A DNA stretch of 47,020 nt, from positions 1-47,020 of the forward strand of contig NZ_JAPCWC010000026.1 in the NCBI RefSeq assembly GCF_026420865.1, read 5' to 3'. Positions within the stretch are counted from its first letter, which is position 1. Every line of letters begins with the position of its first letter. The translations under genes and the position numbers were made by a program. A model generated the notes under the pieces. The model searched no databases. It was not told the DNA's origin and was given only the letters and a program-made list of their open reading frames with translations. This document shows positions 33,082-41,233 of the stretch, piece after piece. This DNA comes from Novosphingobium clariflavum. Its GTDB lineage: Bacteria; Pseudomonadota; Alphaproteobacteria; Sphingomonadales; Sphingomonadaceae.

Positions 33082-34433
33082 GGCGCGTTCCCCGCGCTAC
33101 CACCGGGCATGCCGGGCATGACGAAATCGCGCAGGCGCGCGGCGTGATAGGGCCGGGGCGACAGCGTGCGGAACGTGCCCTCGCCCGACAAGGGCGGCAT
33201 TTCCTCGAAGCGGAACAGGTCGTTGAGCGAATAGGCATCGCCCTCCACGCCGGTCACTTCGGTGACGCAGGTGATCCGCCGGGTGCCGTTGGCGAGACGC
33301 TGGATATTGACGATCACGTGGACGCTGTTGGCCACGAAACGGCGGATCGCGCGCACGTCGCTCTGCTGTCCGGCAAAGCCCAGCAGCATCTCGAGACGGG
33401 CCAGCGCATCGCGCGGGGTATTGCCGTGCAGCGTCGCCATCGACCCGTCATGCCCGGTCGACATCGCCTGCAGCATCTCCACCGCCTCGATCCCGCGCAC
33501 TTCGCCCAGGATGATGCGGTCCGGCCGCATCCGCAGGGCATTGCGCAAGAGGTCGCGGGCGCTGACCTCGCGGCTGCCCTCGACGTTGGGCGGGCGCGTT
33601 TCGAGGCGCACGACATGGCGCTGATGCAGTTGCAGTTCGGCCGCGTCCTCGATGGTGACCAGCCGCTCGCGCTCGCCGATGCAGCCCGACAGCACGTTGA
33701 GCAGCGTCGACTTGCCCGCCCCGGTGCCGCCGCAGATCAGGATGTTGAGGCGCGAGCGCACGGCGGCGGCAAGATAGGCGGCCATCGCCGCGCTCATCAC
33801 CCCGCCGCCCACGCAGTCTTCCAGCGTCAGCGCCTGCAGCCGGAACTTGCGGATCGAGACCAGCGGCCCGTCGAGGGCGATCGGCGGGATGACGATGTTG
33901 ACGCGCGATCCGTCGGCCAGCCGGGCGTCGACGAACGGCGTCGCCTCGTCCACCCGGCGGCCGATCGGGCCGACGATCCGCTGGATGATGTTCATCAGGT
34001 GGGCATCGTCGCGAAAGCGCGTTTCCACCTGCTCCAGCAGGCCCGCGCGCTCGACGTAGATGGTGTGGGCGCCGTTGACGATGATGTCGTCGATGCCGGG
34101 ATCGCGCAGCAAGGGCGCCAGCGGCCCGAGGCCGACCACCTCGTCCTCGACGTCCTCGATCAGCACCAGCCGCTCCGCGCTGTTGAGCGCCAGCTGGCCG
34201 CGGCGGCTGCGGCTGGAGATGACCTGCTCGATCTCCAGCCGCAGCGCCCGCTGGTCGAGCGCCTCGGCGGTCACGCCCTGCGCCTCCAGCTGGTCGATCA
34301 CCTGCTGGCAGGTGAGCGCCTTCACCGCCTGATAGCTGTCGCTCATGCGCTGCGCGGTGGGCTGGGCCACGGCATGGCGGCGGCCGGAACCGGCGTGGCG
34401 CAGGATCTCGTCGTCGGCGGTCAGCAGGCTCAT
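33075..34433 (-). CDS. tadA: Tad pilus assembly ATPase TadA/CpaF
   Basis: Cytoplasmic secretion-type hexameric ATPase (452 aa, normal for CpaF) that powers extrusion of Flp pili. Walker A is ICGGTGAGKSTLLN (Lys241), the Asp box is LVTIEDAAELQL, and Walker B-like MRPDRIILGEVRGIEAVEML and the His box TGHDGSMATLHGNTP are all intact. The N-terminal domain includes ERLVLIEDVEDEVVGLGPLAPLL and DIIVNGAHTIYVER. The start ATG at 34433 overlaps the tadZ stop by 4 bp (ATGA); the frame remains open far upstream only as a shadow of tadZ. Unlike the CpaA-like and TadZ proteins, this enzyme looks fully active. Confidence 0.96.
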   Translation of the reverse strand: MSLLTADDEILRHAGSGRRHAVAQPTAQRMSDSYQAVKALTCQQVIDQLEAQGVTAEALDQRALRLEIEQVISSRSRRGQLALNSAERLVLIEDVEDEVVGLGPLAPLLRDPGIDDIIVNGAHTIYVERAGLLEQVETRFRDDAHLMNIIQRIVGPIGRRVDEATPFVDARLADGSRVNIVIPPIALDGPLVSIRKFRLQALTLEDCVGGGVMSAAMAAYLAAAVRSRLNILICGGTGAGKSTLLNVLSGCIGERERLVTIEDAAELQLHQRHVVRLETRPPNVEGSREVSARDLLRNALRMRPDRIILGEVRGIEAVEMLQAMSTGHDGSMATLHGNTPRDALARLEMLLGFAGQQSDVRAIRRFVANSVHVIVNIQRLANGTRRITCVTEVTGVEGDAYSLNDLFRFEEMPPLSGEGTFRTLSPRPYHAARLRDFVMPGMPGGSAGNAPW

Positions 34434-35596
34434 GCCGACTTCTCCATCCGGCGCAGCACCGCCTGGCGCATCCGGTCGATCCTGAGGCGGGCGCCGGTCA
34501 CCGGCGCGGCGATGTTGCAGGCACGGCGCACCGCCTGGACGTAAGGCCCGGCCTCGCGGTCGAGCATCATCGGCCGCCCGGCATTGAGCGCATTGCGCGC
34601 CCGCACCCGGTCCACCGGGACGCCCAGCACCGCATCGATGCCCAGCACGTCCGCCATGCGCCGCCCGTCGAGCAGGATGCGGGGATCGTGGTCCCACACG
34701 ATCAGCCGCTGGCGCGCCGTCGTGGCGGTATCGAGCGCGGTCTTCTCCAGCAGGCGCCGGCAGGCGTCGAGCTCGCGGATCGACTGGCTGCACACCACTT
34801 CCACCGCGGTCGCCTGCGCCGCCAGTTCGCGCAGCAGCCCTGGATGACGCAGGCTGCCCGCCCCCAGCACGACCTGCCCGAAACTGGCGCGCAGCAGTTG
34901 CACCAGCCCGACGATGTCGCTCGGCCCGATCCCGCTCGGCTCGGCGCCGGTGCCGCCGTCGAAAGTGAGCAGCGACAGTCCGCTCGCCTCGTGCCGGGCC
35001 AGGGCATCGGAAAGCAGGCTGGTGTCCATGCGGCCCAGATCGGCGACCGCGGCAGCGAGGCCGTAATCGACCTTGAGGTCGAGATAGGCCTCCGCCGTGC
35101 TCGACGGCAGGCTGCAATCGATCAGCAGGCAGGGCGTCTCGTTCCGGCTGTGCGCCAGCGCCATGTCGGTCGCCAGCACCGCCATGGCCTCGGGATCGGT
35201 GCCCAGGACCAGGGTGAAGCGGCCGAGCCGCCCCTGCGCGGTCAGCGCCGTGGTGAGCAGCCGCGTCATGACCTCGCCGATCTGCCTGCTCTCGGCGTTG
35301 CGGGCAAAGACATCGGCGGCACCGGCGCGGATCGCCCCCAGCACGTGTTCGGCATACATGTCGTCGGTGGCGACCACCACGCTGCGCCCCGGCGCGGCGT
35401 GCAGCACCTGCCCGATCGACGAGGCCAGCGAGCGCTCGGAGGGAACCGAGGCATGATCGATGACGATGAGGCCCGGTGCGGACAGGTCCGCCAGTTCGAG
35501 CGACTGGATCATCTCGACCTCGACATGCTCGCCCACTGCCTCGGCAAGGCGGCGTTCGAGCGCGCGGTCGACGGAAAGGAGGTTGATCGTCGGCAT
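34430..35596 (-). CDS. tadZ: TadZ/CpaE-like protein with degenerate ATP site
   Basis: Pilus-localising protein (388 aa) of the TadZ/CpaE family: an N-terminal atypical receiver-like domain (about 1-120, INLLSVDRALERRLAEAV... VIDHASVPSERS, VVVATDDMYAEHVLGAIRAGAADVF) and a C-terminal MinD/ParA-like domain (about 125-388). The expected Walker A (K-G-G-x-G-x-T-T) is replaced by LGTDPEAMAVLATDMALA, which has no lysine, so ATP binding is doubtful. CLLIDCSLPSSTAEAYLDLK and VLGVPVDRVRARNALNAGRPM match the rest of the family. It begins one base after the secretin stop (the gap is 35597) and overlaps tadA by 4 bp. It may recruit TadA to a pole without ATP control (inference). Confidence 0.88.
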   Translation of the reverse strand: MPTINLLSVDRALERRLAEAVGEHVEVEMIQSLELADLSAPGLIVIDHASVPSERSLASSIGQVLHAAPGRSVVVATDDMYAEHVLGAIRAGAADVFARNAESRQIGEVMTRLLTTALTAQGRLGRFTLVLGTDPEAMAVLATDMALAHSRNETPCLLIDCSLPSSTAEAYLDLKVDYGLAAAVADLGRMDTSLLSDALARHEASGLSLLTFDGGTGAEPSGIGPSDIVGLVQLLRASFGQVVLGAGSLRHPGLLRELAAQATAVEVVCSQSIRELDACRRLLEKTALDTATTARQRLIVWDHDPRILLDGRRMADVLGIDAVLGVPVDRVRARNALNAGRPMMLDREAGPYVQAVRRACNIAAPVTGARLRIDRMRQAVLRRMEKSA

Positions 35597-35597
35597 G

Positions 35598-36842
35598 TCA
35601 GCGCCTCACCACGCCAAAGGAATTGGTCGCCTGCTCGACCCCGTCTGTGTTCAGGACCATCTGGCCGATCGAGGGATCGAGCGGTTTCATCGCCGCAGGC
35701 AGGCTCGGCGGCACCGCTTCGGGCTCGACCAGTCGCGGCGTCGCCACGATGATCAGTTCCTGCCGTTCCTTCTGGTTCTGCTGGCGCTTGAAGAAGGCCC
35801 CCAGCACCGGAATGTCGCCCAGCAGCGGAACCTTGTCCTTGGTCACCTGGCTGTTGCTGTAGTTGAGCCCGGCGATCACGAAGCTCTGCCCGCTGCCCAG
35901 CTCCACTGTCGTTTCCGCCGAGCGGCGCCGGATGCCGGGCACCGTGTACCCCTGAAGCTGGACACCGTTTCCATAGTCCAGCTCGCTGACTTCGGGCGCC
36001 AGCTTGAGAACAATATGATCGCTGGACAGTACATAAGGGGTGACCGACAGTCTTACCCCGAATTCCTTGTACTGGATCGAGATCGTATTGCCGTTGCCGC
36101 CGTTGGACTGCGGCACCGGCACCGGAAACTCGCCGCCGGCCAGGAAACTCGCCTGCTCGCCCGAGCGCACCAGCAGCGTCGGCTGGGCGAGCAGCTGCGA
36201 CAGTCCGTTCGACGACAGCGCGCTGAGCACCGCGCCGATGCCGTGTCTCGACGAGGACAGGAACAGGTTGAACGCGCTCTGGATCGGCGCGGAGGCATCG
36301 ATGTTGAGGCCGCCGCTGCCCGCGCTGAAGCCGTTGAGGCTGCTGGGCGAGATCACCGCGCCTTGCAGGTCCCCCGCCAGCTTGGTGAAGCTGAAGCCCA
36401 GTTCCTTGAGCGTCGAGCTGGAGACGGCGGCGAACTGCACGTCCACCGCCACGACTTTCTCGCCCGCCGTGAAGCCCGAACGGTCACCGGCGGAAGGCGC
36501 TTGAGGGCTGCCCACCGCCACCAGCGACTGCCCCAGCACGCTGCCGTCGGCGGCATAGACGGTAAGTTCGGCCTCTCCGGCGCCGATGCCGTTCACCTTG
36601 AGCGACCTGGACGTCGGCGCCGCGACCGAGAGCACGCCCTCGCGGCTCACTTCGATGCGGCCGATGTCGCGCGAATAGGACAGGGTCCGCTTCTCGCCGA
36701 CCTGCAGGGTGTCGCGCCGCGCCTGCCCGCCGTCCTCTTGTGCGCGGGCCTGTGCGCCGTCCTCTTTTGCGCGGGCCGGTGCGGGAGGAAGCGCCAGCAG
36801 CGCCGCTGCAAGCGCGAGACCGGATGCCGTCATGGGTTTCAC
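35598..36842 (-). CDS. rcpA: Tad outer-membrane secretin RcpA/CpaC
   Basis: Secretin (414 aa) forming the outer-membrane channel for Flp pili. A signal peptide ends near residue 25 (PPAPARA). The pilus N-terminal domain follows (LQVGEKRTLSYSRDIGRIEV, LKVNGIGAGEAELTVY), then a BON-like part and the secretin domain (from about 190: LLAQPTLLVRSGEQASFLAGGEFPVPVP, LAPEVSELDYGNGVQ, TTVELGSGQSFVIAGL, VPLLGDIPVLGAFFKRQQ). The chosen start is GTG at 36842, overlapping the cpaB stop (GTGA) like the other operon junctions; an ATG three codons later is an alternative. The stretch EDGAQARAQEDGGQARR after the signal peptide is a small internal duplication. Confidence 0.94.
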   Translation of the reverse strand: MKPMTASGLALAAALLALPPAPARAKEDGAQARAQEDGGQARRDTLQVGEKRTLSYSRDIGRIEVSREGVLSVAAPTSRSLKVNGIGAGEAELTVYAADGSVLGQSLVAVGSPQAPSAGDRSGFTAGEKVVAVDVQFAAVSSSTLKELGFSFTKLAGDLQGAVISPSSLNGFSAGSGGLNIDASAPIQSAFNLFLSSSRHGIGAVLSALSSNGLSQLLAQPTLLVRSGEQASFLAGGEFPVPVPQSNGGNGNTISIQYKEFGVRLSVTPYVLSSDHIVLKLAPEVSELDYGNGVQLQGYTVPGIRRRSAETTVELGSGQSFVIAGLNYSNSQVTKDKVPLLGDIPVLGAFFKRQQNQKERQELIIVATPRLVEPEAVPPSLPAAMKPLDPSIGQMVLNTDGVEQATNSFGVVRR

Positions 36843-37792
36843 TGCGAGGCACTCCCGGAATAGATGGTTGCGCTGTTGCCGCCGACCACGAGTTCGATGG
36901 CGTGCCCCCTGGGCGCCGGGGCCTTGACGGGACGCGGTGCGGGCGGCCGGGGTGCGGCCCTTTGCATGGGCGCCAGATCGCGCGGAACAGCCCTGATCAG
37001 AGGACGCGGTCCGTCATCCGCGGCAAGCGCGACTTGCGCAGTGTCATCGGGATTGCGCAGCGAAAGATAGAGCGCGCCGGTGCTCTTCGCGAGCGAGAGG
37101 CGCGAAACCTGCTCGGGTGAAAGGGCCAGCGTCACGGTGCGGGCGGGCGGCGGCGGCGGTGCGCTGACTTCGGCCCCGCCCTGCCCCACCGCACTCGCCA
37201 CGGTCCCGCCTTGAACCGCCGTGCCGACAACGACGTCGCCCACGGCGAGGACCGGCACCATCTGCAACAGCGTCCGCGCCTCGCTGCGGCCCATGCCGCG
37301 CGCGCCGGTGATCGCATCCTCGCCGGGATAGACGACCTGCACGTCGACCCGGTCACCGGGCCGCACGAGCCCCGCCACCGCGATCTCGGCAGTCGTGTCG
37401 ATGCTGATCGCGCGCATGCCCATCGGCACGCGGATGGCCAGCTTGGTCTCCTGGCCGATCGCCTCGCGCGGGATCAGAGAATTGCCCGGAATGTCCCGCG
37501 TCGCCACTTTTCCGAGGATTTCGGCGCCGGAAACGGCGGTGGGGAACCGCATCGGATCGGCCTTGGCATTGCGGATCATGTCGGCGCGGATCGTCTCGCC
37601 GGTCCGGATCGGGCGGGTGGTGGCGACCAGCAGCGGCGCTACCGGCGTAGAGGGCCGGACCGCGGCCCTTGCGGCCAGATCGGCCACGTCGCGTCCGGCC
37701 TTGCCCATCTCCCGCAGCCCGAGCGCCGCGAAACCGGCCGCCGCAACGAGGCCGATGCCGATCGTCAGTTTCGCTTTCGAACCCAAGCGCAT
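36839..37792 (-). CDS. cpaB: Flp pilus assembly protein CpaB/RcpC
   Basis: Periplasmic pilus assembly factor (317 aa) and first gene of the tad operon. An N-terminal helix (TIGIGLVAAAGFAALGL, about 10-26) anchors or exports it. The SAF domain (about 52-115: PLLVATTRPIRTGETIRADMI, DIPGNSLIPREAI) and the RcpC domain with AISIDTTAEIAVAGLVRPGDRVDVQVVY follow, and a proline-rich segment (PPPPPARTV; PRPPAPRPVKAPAPRG) lies in the C-terminal third. CpaB stabilises the secretin, the next gene. A candidate operator palindrome lies 19-32 bp before the start codon. Confidence 0.93.
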   Translation of the reverse strand: MRLGSKAKLTIGIGLVAAAGFAALGLREMGKAGRDVADLAARAAVRPSTPVAPLLVATTRPIRTGETIRADMIRNAKADPMRFPTAVSGAEILGKVATRDIPGNSLIPREAIGQETKLAIRVPMGMRAISIDTTAEIAVAGLVRPGDRVDVQVVYPGEDAITGARGMGRSEARTLLQMVPVLAVGDVVVGTAVQGGTVASAVGQGGAEVSAPPPPPARTVTLALSPEQVSRLSLAKSTGALYLSLRNPDDTAQVALAADDGPRPLIRAVPRDLAPMQRAAPRPPAPRPVKAPAPRGHAIELVVGGNSATIYSGSASQ

Positions 37793-37810
37793 GCAATAAC
37801 CCCCAAGATC

Positions 37811-37824
37811 TTGCGCTTACGCAA
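37811..37824. promoter_or_regulatory. Candidate operator palindrome upstream of tad operon
   Basis: TTGCGCTTACGCAA, a 5-bp inverted repeat TTGCG/CGCAA with a 4-base centre, just before cpaB. The same arms occur with a one-base different centre within the palindrome at 41858-41875. Confidence 0.4.
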
Positions 37825-38393
37825 ATCCCATAGTCAGCACCGACATCCACGAATGAATGTTTCCCCCGGTTGCATGATCGAATACCGATGTTGCCTGCGC
37901 AGAGTATCCGGATCGGGATACATCGGGGCATGGAGAAAAAGCCGATGCGAGGGCATTGCTGGGTATACGATGACTTTACACTTCCCCGCGCAAACCGATG
38001 CTTGCCTCAAACAGGCGCCAAATGCTGGCTTCCCGACCCGTTTTGCGGCGGGGATCTGCTTGCGATCGTGTTCGGATTGGTTCTTTTACGGAGTGTTCTT
38101 GGCCGCCAACCTGGTGGAAAAGAATGTCGCAGCGCACAAATCGCCTGATTCATCGCCGCTTCAACGGACGATCAAGGCCTTGATCGGCAGATGGACGGGA
38201 CGCCAATAAACAAAATCCTGCGCGTTGAAGACTTGCCTTCTGGTCCAAGGAACTATTCATGTTCATTACAGACGCGCAGCGGCACCGCGATGCTGGTACG
38301 ATTGCAATTGCCGGCAAGGTTCATGACAATGAAGACTGAGCCAACGACGTTATCGACTGCCGGTCGGCGTCAGCTTGAGGGACTCCACAGGAC
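37825..38393. other. Intergenic region between tad operon and histidine kinase
   Basis: About 570 bp of lower-GC sequence between divergent cpaB and the kinase at 38394. Short open frames here (for example 37870-38148) lack ribosome sites and protein-like composition. It should hold the tad and kinase promoters; no specific -35/-10 pair is claimed. Confidence 0.5.
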
Positions 38394-39608
38394 ATGACCC
38401 GATCAACCAGCACCGTGGTCGAACTGGCGGACTTTACCGCCCGGCGCGAGCGGGATGCCGCCGGTGGTGATCCCGGCTCGCCCCCGCCTGCCGGCAAGGG
38501 CCCGCGCAGCCCGGGCAAGGGCTCGGCCTTTCCGGCCGGACTGGCGCTGCGGATGCGCGCCTGGGAGGACGGCACCCGGTTCTTCCCGCTGGTCACCGCG
38601 CTGGGCGCGATCGTCTTCGGACTGGCGCTCCCCCATGCACCGGAAACCGCCATGGCGGCCGCCCTCGCCGTGGGAGCACTGGTGGTGCTCAACCGGCGGC
38701 TCAAGCTGGGGCTGGTCACGCTTGTCCTCGGCATCAACCTGCTGGTGAGCGGCCCGGCCCAGCAGGCCCCGGAATCCTGGACCCTGGTGAGCCTGGCGAT
38801 GGCCGGGCTGTTCATGCCGCAGCGGCGGCTGACCCTGGCGCTGCAACCGCCCCGCTGGGTCTGGATCGTGGTGCTGGCCCTGGTGATCGCCTGCCGCGCC
38901 GCCGCGCTGCCGCAATTCGGCCTGATGCAAATCGGCCCTGCGCAATTCGGCCAGTCCGGCGCCGCCATCACGATCATCGGCATGCCTTTGGCCGCCTATC
39001 TCGGCGCCGGCCTGGCCCGCCGCCTGGCAGTAGCCGACGCGCGCCTGCTGTCGTGGGGCGAGGAGGGGCTGGTGCCGGTCACCCGCGACCTGCTGCTTGG
39101 CCGCGTCACCAGCGGCATGCTCCACGATCTGGCCCAGCCGCTCAACGTCATCTCGATGGCCAATGGCAACATGGGCTACATCATCGACCAGCTGGACATC
39201 GACGCCCAGACCAAGGCCAACCTCGCCGACCGGATCGCCCGGATCTCCACGCATACCGAGGCGGCCGCGCAGATCCTCTCGCTGTTTCGCAGCTTCGGGC
39301 GCGACAGTCAGGGCGAGCCCGGCCATCTGACCGTGCGCGACGTGCTGGCCCGGGCAGTCGCGGCCACCCGGTCCAACGTGCGCCATCACGGCGTCGTGCT
39401 CGAGATTGGCGGCGATGCGCTGGAGCATCCCGTGCCCGCCCATCACGGCGCGCTGGAGATGATGGCGGTGGCCGCCCTGCTCAATGCCTTTGCCGCCTTC
39501 ATCCACGCCGACGGCAGCAAGCGCAAGGGCACGGTGCGGGTAGCCGCCTCGCTGGGACCGGCCTTCGTGTCGATCACCGTGCAATGCCGCGACGAGCGAG
39601 GCACGTAG
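38394..39608 (+). CDS. Histidine kinase, C-terminally truncated
   Basis: Membrane histidine kinase fragment (404 aa). A disordered Pro/Gly-rich N-terminus (about 20-45) precedes roughly five membrane helices (about 63-205: LVTALGAIVFGLALP, LGLVTLVLGINLLVSG, WVWIVVLALVIACRAA). The dimerisation box is GRVTSGMLHDLAQPLNVISMANGNMG (His244), intact. The ATP-binding domain begins (LTVRDVLARAVAA, an N-box-like MMAVAALLNAFAAFIHA) but stops at QCRDERGT, before the D-x-G-x-G, F and G2 boxes. So it should not autophosphorylate. Directly behind the stop the DNA becomes the 3'-part of a barrel gene on the other strand, so the end was probably lost by a deletion. A possible former partner is the regulator at 26419-27462. 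Confidence 0.82.
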   Translation: MTRSTSTVVELADFTARRERDAAGGDPGSPPPAGKGPRSPGKGSAFPAGLALRMRAWEDGTRFFPLVTALGAIVFGLALPHAPETAMAAALAVGALVVLNRRLKLGLVTLVLGINLLVSGPAQQAPESWTLVSLAMAGLFMPQRRLTLALQPPRWVWIVVLALVIACRAAALPQFGLMQIGPAQFGQSGAAITIIGMPLAAYLGAGLARRLAVADARLLSWGEEGLVPVTRDLLLGRVTSGMLHDLAQPLNVISMANGNMGYIIDQLDIDAQTKANLADRIARISTHTEAAAQILSLFRSFGRDSQGEPGHLTVRDVLARAVAATRSNVRHHGVVLEIGGDALEHPVPAHHGALEMMAVAALLNAFAAFIHADGSKRKGTVRVAASLGPAFVSITVQCRDERGT

Positions 39609-40055
39609 GCCAATGCTGCTGCGAACGGACTGCGTCTTGGACTGCGCCGCGGCCAGAGCGGCCGCACCACCGTGTTCGACAAATCCTTTCACATCAGCAT
39701 AGCGGTAGTGCAGCCCGGCGAAGGGTTGCGCCCGAAGGGCGCCGAACTGCAGGATGCTACCAGCCTCGACGGTTGCGGCGGCGTTGTCTCCGCTCACGTT
39801 TGTTCTCGGCTGGTCGGAAAAGCCGCTCCAGCTGATCTGCCGGCGAAGCTGGTAATGACTGCGATCATAGACCGTGTCGGTCGAATAGCTGACGCAAGGG
39901 CCGATATCGAGGTTGGCATCGATACCGTCGATCGCTGCGAGCATGGCGCCATAGACGGTGGTGTCGGGGCTGGCGATGCTGCCCAGCGCGCCGTACTGGA
40001 ACAAGATGGTATCGAAGCGCACGTTCGCCTCCTTCCATGGAGCGTTTGCCAGTCC
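39606..40055 (-). pseudogene. Remnant of autotransporter beta-barrel gene
   Basis: Read on the minus strand without stops, this segment gives autotransporter-barrel-like sequence: QLRRQISWSGFSDQPR, AATVEAGSILQFGALRAQPF, AGLHYRYADVKGFVEHGG, AAALAAAQSKTQSVRSSIGL. The alternating strands and the GALRAQPFAGL core match type V autotransporter barrels. It then runs straight into the antisense of the truncated kinase near 39600, so the last strands and C-terminal aromatic residue are missing, and there is no passenger, signal peptide or start upstream. I call it a broken gene piece; the upstream boundary is approximate. Confidence 0.65.
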
Positions 40056-40211
40056 GGTGGGAAAACCGAATTGGAAAGCGCGTAGAACCGCCGGACGATG
40101 ATCCGGATGCTCGCGGCAGCCTTCACGGCAAGGACAGATAATCGGCAATATTTACAATAAATCAACGATAATTGAGTTCTGATCGGATGGTTATTATTGA
40201 TCAATACTTAC

Positions 40212-40234
40212 AAAAATCACCGCATCATGCGGTG
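40212..40234 (-). terminator. Orphan intrinsic terminator-like hairpin
   Basis: On the minus strand CACCGCA-TGA-TGCGGTG is followed by ATTTTTG, the pattern of a rho-independent terminator. No intact minus-strand gene ends here; it may belong to a lost gene. Confidence 0.5.
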
Positions 40235-40392
40235 GTAGTTTCGCAATATCGCTCGCAATCCCACTGATCGCGGAAAGATTCCGGGGCATTTGCGCTCCAC
40301 GTGCATTCCTTGCACGCGCGCCCCACCCTGCCCGCAAAAAATACCGTCGATCCGGTTCCATTTTTTCGTGGCACCGTGGAGCCTTGGCGGCG

Positions 40393-40431
40393 TGGACAAA
40401 TTCGAGCGGCAGCTATCGCCCCATTGCGGAC
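40393..40431. repeat. Dispersed repeat, copy 1
   Basis: Shares 34 of 39 bases with 46982-47020: the first 18 bases (TGGACAAATTCGAGCGGC) are identical, and the CGCCCCAT and GCGGAC parts recur. Its inner GAGCGGCAGCTA (40404-40415) occurs again at 40858-40869, so the small gene at 40482-40850 is bracketed by it. Confidence 0.75.
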
Positions 40432-40481
40432 CTTTCGGCGTCATGGCAGTCCATGCCTTCCAAGAGCTTATGGGAGGCAAT

Positions 40482-40850
40482 ATGGGTTGGCCGTGGTCGA
40501 AAAAGAAAGCTGCGGCGACCACTCCTGAAACAGTCACCAGCAATAATTTTGAACGCTACGCTGGAAAGCCGATGCTTCGGCTGCTGGAGCTTTACGTTCT
40601 CTGGTCTCTCGATAACCTCTCCGAGGACGACGTATCGCGCCTAGAGGCGATGACTCCAAAGCTCACCTCCACTTTCGGCGGTGACGGAACATGGCATAAT
40701 GCTATCGCCACCACGATGGAACTACCCGAGAACATGCCGGAATTAATCCGCGAAATGTGGACCAAGAATCAGCAAATCGCGGACAAAAATAATGTGGAAC
40801 TGTTGGCGCAGCAGTTCGCCGAAATGTTCGTCGATAACAACCTTATCTGA
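40482..40850 (+). CDS. Small soluble protein of unknown function
   Basis: A 122-aa protein with a GGGAGG site at 40472-40477 just before the ATG at 40482. It starts with a basic patch (MGWPWSKKKAAATT) and is then mostly helical and acidic (LLELYVLWSLDNLSEDDVSRLEAMTPKL, ENMPELIREMWTKNQQIADKNNVELLAQQFAEMFVDNN). No domain is recognised. Base composition is visibly less GC-rich than the neighbours, and it is bracketed by GAGCGGCAGCTA direct repeats, which suggests it arrived separately. An ATG at 40443 would add 13 residues but has a weaker ribosome site. Confidence 0.7.
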   Translation: MGWPWSKKKAAATTPETVTSNNFERYAGKPMLRLLELYVLWSLDNLSEDDVSRLEAMTPKLTSTFGGDGTWHNAIATTMELPENMPELIREMWTKNQQIADKNNVELLAQQFAEMFVDNNLI

Positions 40851-40894
40851 AAATCTGGAGCGGCAGCTAACCACCCAAATCAGACATCTCCATC

Positions 40895-40971
40895 CCGCTC
40901 AGCCTGAGCCTGTCGAAGGCCCCGAGGCTGGGCGCTGTGGCTCCATGCTTCGACAAGCTCAGCATGAGCGG
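40895..40971. repeat. REP-like inverted repeat pair, copy 1
   Basis: CCGCTCAGCCTGAGCCTGTC... at 40895 and its inverted partner GCTTCGACAAGCTCAGCATG... ending at 40971 frame a short GC-rich spacer. This is the CTTCGACAAGCTCAG repeat common in sphingomonad genomes. It sits between the small gene and the 2OG oxygenase. Confidence 0.85.
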
Positions 40972-41015
40972 AGTGGATGGAGCAATGGCCGCAATCCACC
41001 CAAAACAGACTAAAC

Positions 41016-41095
41016 CCGCTCAGCCTGAGCTTGTCGAAGGCCCGCGAGGCAGGGCACCGCGTCTCCCATGCTTCGACAAGCTCAGCATGAGCGGG
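41016..41095. repeat. REP-like inverted repeat pair, copy 2
   Basis: A second copy of the same pair (CCGCTCAGCCTGAGCTTGTC... and ...CTTCGACAAGCTCAGCATG), 44 bp after the first and with a similar spacer (CCCGCGAGGCAGGGC compared with CCCGAGGCTGGGC). Together they form a tandem BIME-like cluster. Confidence 0.85.
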
Positions 41096-41233
41096 TGGTT
41101 GGGGCAGCGTCCGCTTCCCACCCCACGCGGTCGCTCCGCTCCCCGCTGAATGTGTCCGCGCGGCCTGGGCGGCGTAGGCATGATCCGGCACCAGCCCTCA
41201 CAATGCCGTTTCGGGCATTGTTCAAACGGACCC

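Larger units (their letters stand above)
40056..40481. other. AT-richer gap with hairpin and repeat
   Basis: No supported gene. It holds an AT-rich stretch (about 40145-40220), a terminator-like hairpin (40218-40234 on the minus strand) and the dispersed repeat at 40393-40431. Confidence 0.55.

Noticed and set aside
37870..38148. Small gene in the tad-kinase intergenic region
   Set aside because: No ribosome site and an implausible Cys/Pro-rich composition.
40895..41095. Integron or IS ends
   Set aside because: The inverted pairs fit REP/BIME elements; no transposase or integrase gene is present.
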